Source of the DNA: an uncultured Prevotella sp.
Lineage (GTDB): Bacteria; Bacteroidota; Bacteroidia; Bacteroidales; Bacteroidaceae
Assembly (NCBI GenBank): GCA_900540375.1
Contig: UQFS01000010.1
Location: 36,047-100,046, forward strand
DNA: 64,000 nucleotides
Reading direction: 5' to 3'
The notes under the pieces are model-generated. The model saw only the letters and a list, made by a program, of their open reading frames with translations, searched no databases and was not told where the DNA came from. Position numbers and translations under genes: made by a program. This document shows positions 60,488-64,000 of this stretch, one piece after another (the first letter of the stretch is position 1; every line of letters starts with the position of its first letter).

Positions 60488-62179
60488 TTATTTCTTATCC
60501 TGATATTTCTCTTCATCGTTCTCGCGGATCTCCACGCGCCGGATCTTACCGGAAATCGTCTTCGGCAGTTCATCGACAAACTCGATGACACGCGGATACT
60601 TGTAGGGCGCTGTCTCATGCTTGACGTGGTCTTGCAGCTCCTTGACAAGATCCGGTCCGGCTTTGGCTTTATATTCCTTGCTCAGAACGATCGTTGCTTT
60701 CACCACCATGCCACGGATGGGATCTTGGACACCCGTCACGGCACACTCTACAACAGCCGGGTGGGTCATCAGTGCATTCTCCACTTCGAAGGGCCCGATA
60801 CGGTAGCCGCTGCTCTTGATAACGTCGTCGGTGCGGCCGACAAACCAGTAGTAACCCTCCTCGTCGCGCCATGCCATATCGCCGGTGTGGTAGATGCCGT
60901 CGTGCCAGGCCTCCTTGGTCTTCTCGGGATCACGGTAATAACCCTTGAAAAGACCGATGGGCTTTACGTCGCCGATGCGGATACAGATCTCGCCTTTCTC
61001 GCCATCCTCGCAGTCAGTACCGTCGGGACGGAGCAGGCAGACGTCGTACTGTGGATTTGGCTTGCCCATACTGCCGGGTTTCGGCTTGATCCATGGGAAG
61101 GTGCCAAGCGTCATTGTGGTCTCAGTCTGACCGAAGCCCTCATAGATGTGTATGCCTGTGCGCTGGTAGAAAGTCTCTTCCACGGAGGGGTTCATCGCCT
61201 CGCCGGCCGTGGTACAGTACTCCAGACTGCTGAGGTCGTATTTGGAGAAGTCCTCAAGAATCATGAAGCGATAGATGGTAGGAGGCGCGCAGAATGATGT
61301 GACGCGGTATTTCTCGATCTGCCGCATAATTTTTTCGGCTGTGAACTTCTCGTGGTCGAAGACAAAAACGGTGGCTCCGGCAAACCATTGTCCGTAGAGT
61401 TTGCCCCACACAGCCTTGCCCCATCCGGTATCTGCCACGGTGAGATGAACGCTGTTCTCGTTGAGGTTGTGCCAGAAACAGCCTGTTGTGAGGTGCCCCA
61501 TGGCATAGAGGAAGTCGTGGGCTACCATCTTCGGCTCGCCACTCGTTCCGCTGGTGAAGTACATCAGCATGGTGTCCTCGTTGGTGTTGACAAATTCGGG
61601 ACGACGGAAATGAGGTGCCTCTACCCACTCCTTGCGCCAGTCGCGGAAGCCTTCGGGAACGGCTTTGTCCTGCTGGGTCAATGAGTTCACGGCCACGAGT
61701 TGCTTGACGGTAGGGCTCTCTGGCATGGCCTCGCTGACCTGAGTGGTGACGTACTCATCGTTGCAGCAAATGATGGCTTTCACGCTGGCCCGGTTGTTGC
61801 GGTAGATGATGTCGCCCTTGGTGAGCATATGGGTGGCCGGAATGGCAATGGCCCCCAGCTTGCACAGTGCCATCATACTCAGCCACCACTGGTAGTGGCG
61901 CTTGAGGATGAGCATGACCTTATCGCCGTGGACGATGCCCAACTGCTGGAAGTAGGAGGCTGCCTGGTCGGTCTGCTCCTTGAACTGGCGGAAAGTGGTA
62001 CCCACCTCTTCGCCACGCTCACTGGTCCACAGCAGGCAGACCTTATCGGGCTTCAGACGTGCCCACTCGTCCATGACATCGTAGGCAAAGTTGAAATTCT
62101 CGGGAATAATAAAATGAAGGTGATCCTTGAAATCTTGTTCCGACGTGAAACGCGTCTGAGTAAGGAATCGTTCTATCAT
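60488..62179 (-). CDS. AMP-forming acyl-CoA synthetase
   Basis: The enzyme activates a carboxylic acid with ATP and joins it to coenzyme A. The 563-residue product shows the P-loop MYFTSGTSGEPKM (~210), YEGFGQTETTM, YHTGDMAWRDEEGYYWFVGRTDD and the C-terminal catalytic Lys in KTISGKIRRVEI. The layout resembles medium-chain (ACSM-type) ligases rather than acetyl-CoA synthetase, so medium-chain or aromatic acids are likely substrates. It is 54 nt downstream of the XRE-cupin regulator and 9 nt upstream of the fused hydrolase. Confidence 0.9.
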   Translation of the reverse strand: MIERFLTQTRFTSEQDFKDHLHFIIPENFNFAYDVMDEWARLKPDKVCLLWTSERGEEVGTTFRQFKEQTDQAASYFQQLGIVHGDKVMLILKRHYQWWLSMMALCKLGAIAIPATHMLTKGDIIYRNNRASVKAIICCNDEYVTTQVSEAMPESPTVKQLVAVNSLTQQDKAVPEGFRDWRKEWVEAPHFRRPEFVNTNEDTMLMYFTSGTSGEPKMVAHDFLYAMGHLTTGCFWHNLNENSVHLTVADTGWGKAVWGKLYGQWFAGATVFVFDHEKFTAEKIMRQIEKYRVTSFCAPPTIYRFMILEDFSKYDLSSLEYCTTAGEAMNPSVEETFYQRTGIHIYEGFGQTETTMTLGTFPWIKPKPGSMGKPNPQYDVCLLRPDGTDCEDGEKGEICIRIGDVKPIGLFKGYYRDPEKTKEAWHDGIYHTGDMAWRDEEGYYWFVGRTDDVIKSSGYRIGPFEVENALMTHPAVVECAVTGVQDPIRGMVVKATIVLSKEYKAKAGPDLVKELQDHVKHETAPYKYPRVIEFVDELPKTISGKIRRVEIRENDEEKYQDKK

Positions 62180-62233
62180 GATGGTGAATGAATTTTTACC
62201 TATAAACGTTGGAAGGGTCTCGCGGGAGACCGA

Positions 62234-62788
62234 TTAGATGATGATACTGATAAACGTGGCAGGTTCGCCTCCGAGCGCGCGCATGCAGTGAGGATGACGG
62301 CTGTCGAAATAGATGCTGTCACCGGCGTTGAGCACGAGGACTTTGGAGCCAAGGGTAATCTCGAGCGTTCCGTCAATCATGAAGTCGAACTCCTGACCGT
62401 CGTGTGTGTTCTTGTTGTGGTTGCGTCCGTCGGGCAATGGATCCACGGTGACGAAGAAGGGATTGATCTTCCGGCCACGGAATCCGGCGGCAAGCGACTG
62501 ATAGCGATAGTCGTTGCCACGGTCGATCTCCTGTCCCTGGCCAGCTCGTGTGATGAAATAGCTGCTCATGCGTGGCTCTTCACCAAAGAGCAGGACATCG
62601 AGATCAATGCCGTAGCGTTTGGAAATCTTACTAAGCCGGTAGACAGACGGATCAGCCTCGCCGGACTCAATCTTTTGATAGTGTTCCAGCGAAATGCCAC
62701 AGAGGTCGGCCACTTCTTGTGCCGGAATATTCAGAACTTCGCGCAGGCCTTTGAGCCGCTCGCCGATTTGCTTGATTGATTCTTCCAT
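62234..62788 (-). CDS. XRE-type regulator with C-terminal cupin sensor domain
   Basis: The 184-residue protein has an N-terminal helix-turn-helix (~8-65, NIPAQEVADLCGISLEHYQKIESGEADPS) and a C-terminal cupin (~110-184, HDGQEFDFMIDGTLEITLG and SIYFDSRHPHCMRA). Regulators of this build sense a small metabolite and control the adjacent catabolic genes. It is the first gene of the leftward set with the acyl-CoA synthetase, so it probably regulates itself and that enzyme, with a carboxylic acid or acyl-CoA as the likely ligand (inference). Confidence 0.9.
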   Translation of the reverse strand: MEESIKQIGERLKGLREVLNIPAQEVADLCGISLEHYQKIESGEADPSVYRLSKISKRYGIDLDVLLFGEEPRMSSYFITRAGQGQEIDRGNDYRYQSLAAGFRGRKINPFFVTVDPLPDGRNHNKNTHDGQEFDFMIDGTLEITLGSKVLVLNAGDSIYFDSRHPHCMRALGGEPATFISIII

Positions 62789-62810
62789 GATAACTCTCGT
62801 TTTGTTTAGC

Positions 62811-62819
62811 CCAAAAGTA
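62811..62819 (-). promoter_or_regulatory. -7 promoter box for the XRE-cupin/acyl-CoA synthetase genes
   Basis: TACTTTTGG on the minus strand matches TAnnTTTG, with ATTG 20 nt upstream. It is 22 nt from the ATG at 62788. Confidence 0.55.
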
Positions 62820-63035
62820 CAAAAAACTTAGCAAAACGCAATCATATCTTACAGATTTCTTTTTCAGATTGTAAATAAAGCATAAATCGTTGCGCACAAC
62901 TATATGTGTTGTGCAATGCTGTCTGCACACTGAGAAAATAAGTGTGCAGAAACATTCCGTTTATATTGTCCTTCTCACAAACTGTAAATTTCCAGTCAAT
63001 AAAGTGTGGCTATTGACGATTGTGAAGTACAACCA

Positions 63036-63070
63036 TAAAAAAAGCCCGAAGTACTTCACGTACTTCGGAC
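63036..63070 (-). terminator. Intrinsic terminator of tsf
   Basis: A 10-bp stem (63044-63053 / 63061-63070, one G-U) with a 7-nt loop is followed on the minus strand by a run of T (63037-63043). Confidence 0.88.
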
Positions 63071-63124
63071 TTCATAAATGATAATGTATGTATATTAAAT
63101 TGCTATGGGCAATTTTACGTGGGC

Positions 63125-64000
63125 TTAGTCAGCAGAGAGGCTGAAGCGCTTGTAGGCGAGAACCTTCAGATTCTTGTCCTGCTTAGCGAGCCACTGTGCT
63201 ACGCTTGCCTTGTCACCGTCGCCGAACTGGAACTCCTGATCGACGAGGCAGTTCTCTTTGAAGAACTTGTTGAGGCGGCCCTCAGCGATGTTCTGGATCA
63301 TCTGCTCCTTGAGGTTAGCAGCAGCCTCTGCAGCAACCTTTGTGCGGATGTCCTTAGCCTTGTCAGCATCCTCCTGAGTCAGCCAGCCCTTGGCAACGTT
63401 GCTCTCGATGTGATCATCAGAATCAACGAGGTTGGGGTTGATGCCGGCCTTCTTCAGAGCGACATTGACCTGACGCTCGACCTGCTCTTCCTTGGTCTTC
63501 TCGACAGCCACGCGAAGCTCCTCATCGATAGTAGCCTGAGGTACAGATGTCTCGTCGAGAGCAACAGGCTTCATGGCAGCCACCTGCATGGCTACCTTGT
63601 GACCTGCATCCTCGTTGGCAGCAGAGAGCTGAACCATTGTGCCCAGTGTGTGGCGGCCCATGTGGTCGTAGGTGTAGACGTTCTCGCCCTCGAGCACGTT
63701 GTAGCCGTCAAGCTCCATCTTCTCACCAACAACGCCAGAGCGACGTGTCACAGCCTCGGCGACTTTCAGACCATCAGCCAATGTCAGCTCTTTCACCTCG
63801 TCGAGGGTCTTAGCCTTTGCAGCGATGGCAGCGTCGAGAATGTCCTGTGTGAGCTGGACATAGTCAGCACCGTTGGCCACGAAGTCGGTCTCGCACTTCA
63901 GTGCGATCATGGCAGCGAAGCCATTGACATTCTTCACCAGTACGCAGCCGTTGGATGTGGTACGGTCGGAACGCTTTGCAGCGATAGCCAGACCACGCTC
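63125..64000 (-). CDS. tsf: Elongation factor Ts, N-terminus beyond the window
   Basis: EF-Ts is the nucleotide-exchange factor that regenerates EF-Tu-GTP. The frame stays open to the right edge, so the start and roughly the first 40 residues are missing; 291 residues are present. The signature LKCETDFVA is present, with the dimerisation region and the C-terminal QFGDGDKASVAQWLAKQ segment. rpsB, which normally precedes tsf, would lie just outside the window. A terminator follows the stop. Confidence 0.95.
   Translation of the reverse strand, partial: ERGLAIAAKRSDRTTSNGCVLVKNVNGFAAMIALKCETDFVANGADYVQLTQDILDAAIAAKAKTLDEVKELTLADGLKVAEAVTRRSGVVGEKMELDGYNVLEGENVYTYDHMGRHTLGTMVQLSAANEDAGHKVAMQVAAMKPVALDETSVPQATIDEELRVAVEKTKEEQVERQVNVALKKAGINPNLVDSDDHIESNVAKGWLTQEDADKAKDIRTKVAAEAAANLKEQMIQNIAEGRLNKFFKENCLVDQEFQFGDGDKASVAQWLAKQDKNLKVLAYKRFSLSAD

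Larger units (their letters stand above)
62789..63124. other. 336-bp intergenic region between tsf and the XRE-cupin gene
   Basis: No gene is seen. Besides the promoter and the tsf terminator, it has two perfect stem-loops: GCACAAC/GTTGTGC (62894-62914, 7-nt loop) and CTGCACACT/AGTGTGCAG (62923-62949, 9-nt loop). Neither has a T-run. They could be operators or leader structures. Confidence 0.6.

Noticed and set aside
59447..61297. A 616-codon open frame on the plus strand
   Set aside because: It is antisense to the fused hydrolase and acyl-CoA synthetase genes, both with strong motifs, and its translation is low-information and Val/Leu-rich.

Overview
The window looks like a chromosomal segment of a Bacteroidota bacterium, most likely a Prevotella-type member of Bacteroidales. 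Three things point there: (i) recurrent TAnnTTTG(C) -7 boxes, several with a TTTG element 19-20 nt upstream; (ii) a hybrid two-component regulator with a periplasmic propeller, a Y_Y_Y domain and a C-terminal AraC domain, next to carbohydrase genes; (iii) the gene order DUF4290-murA-rimM-dxr-rseP and yicC-gmk-nadD. The genus is an inference. No rRNA, tRNA, CRISPR array, IS transposase or prophage was seen.

Layout. 1-5.4 kb: the 3' part of a hybrid two-component sensor/regulator, convergent with a GH127 beta-L-arabinofuranosidase. 6-8 kb: a Zn/Cd-type P1B ATPase. 8.3-13.9 kb: helix-hairpin-helix protein, RidA, ComF, RecX, PrmC, RibD and a BASS-type transporter. 14-19 kb: UPF1-like helicase, AroQ, O-methyltransferase, XerD and ThyX. 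19.3-28 kb: RluA-type pseudouridine synthase, then a leftward carbohydrase operon (GH2 beta-galactosidase, a barrel-less GH2-like protein, GH51 arabinofuranosidase). 28-32 kb: alkyltransferase and a Dna2-like nuclease-helicase. 32-39.7 kb: porin-like barrel protein, GreA, HIT protein, mannose-1-phosphate guanylyltransferase, pyridoxal kinase, AspT-like transporter, thioredoxin lipoprotein and MarR regulator. 39.7-43.8 kb: cysteine desulfidase, DsbD and guanine deaminase. 44-47.6 kb: a GH43-like enzyme divergent from a GH94 phosphorylase. 47.8-50 kb: ECF sigma / anti-sigma-like / exported protein operon. 50-56 kb: rseP, dxr, rimM, murA, DUF4290, tsaB. 56.5-58.7 kb: yicC, gmk, nadD. 59-62.8 kb: XRE-cupin regulator, acyl-CoA synthetase, YqiA-type hydrolase fused to a HAD-like domain, small membrane protein. 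The right end holds most of tsf.

Functionally the window mixes housekeeping genes with plant-polysaccharide genes. GH127, GH51, GH43-like and GH2 enzymes together suit arabinose- and galactose-containing side chains of pectin or arabinogalactan proteins. No SusC/SusD pair is present, so the uptake part of such a locus is elsewhere. A second theme is thiol chemistry at 38.7-43.2 kb.

The least explained features are non-coding. A pair of ~226-bp intergenic elements (5646-5872 and 38372-38597) carries 52-56-bp perfect palindromes whose stems differ by compensatory changes. A second family (20945-21034 and 58743-58830) consists of four ~22-nt units in forward-forward-reverse-reverse order and sits in two convergent gene junctions.
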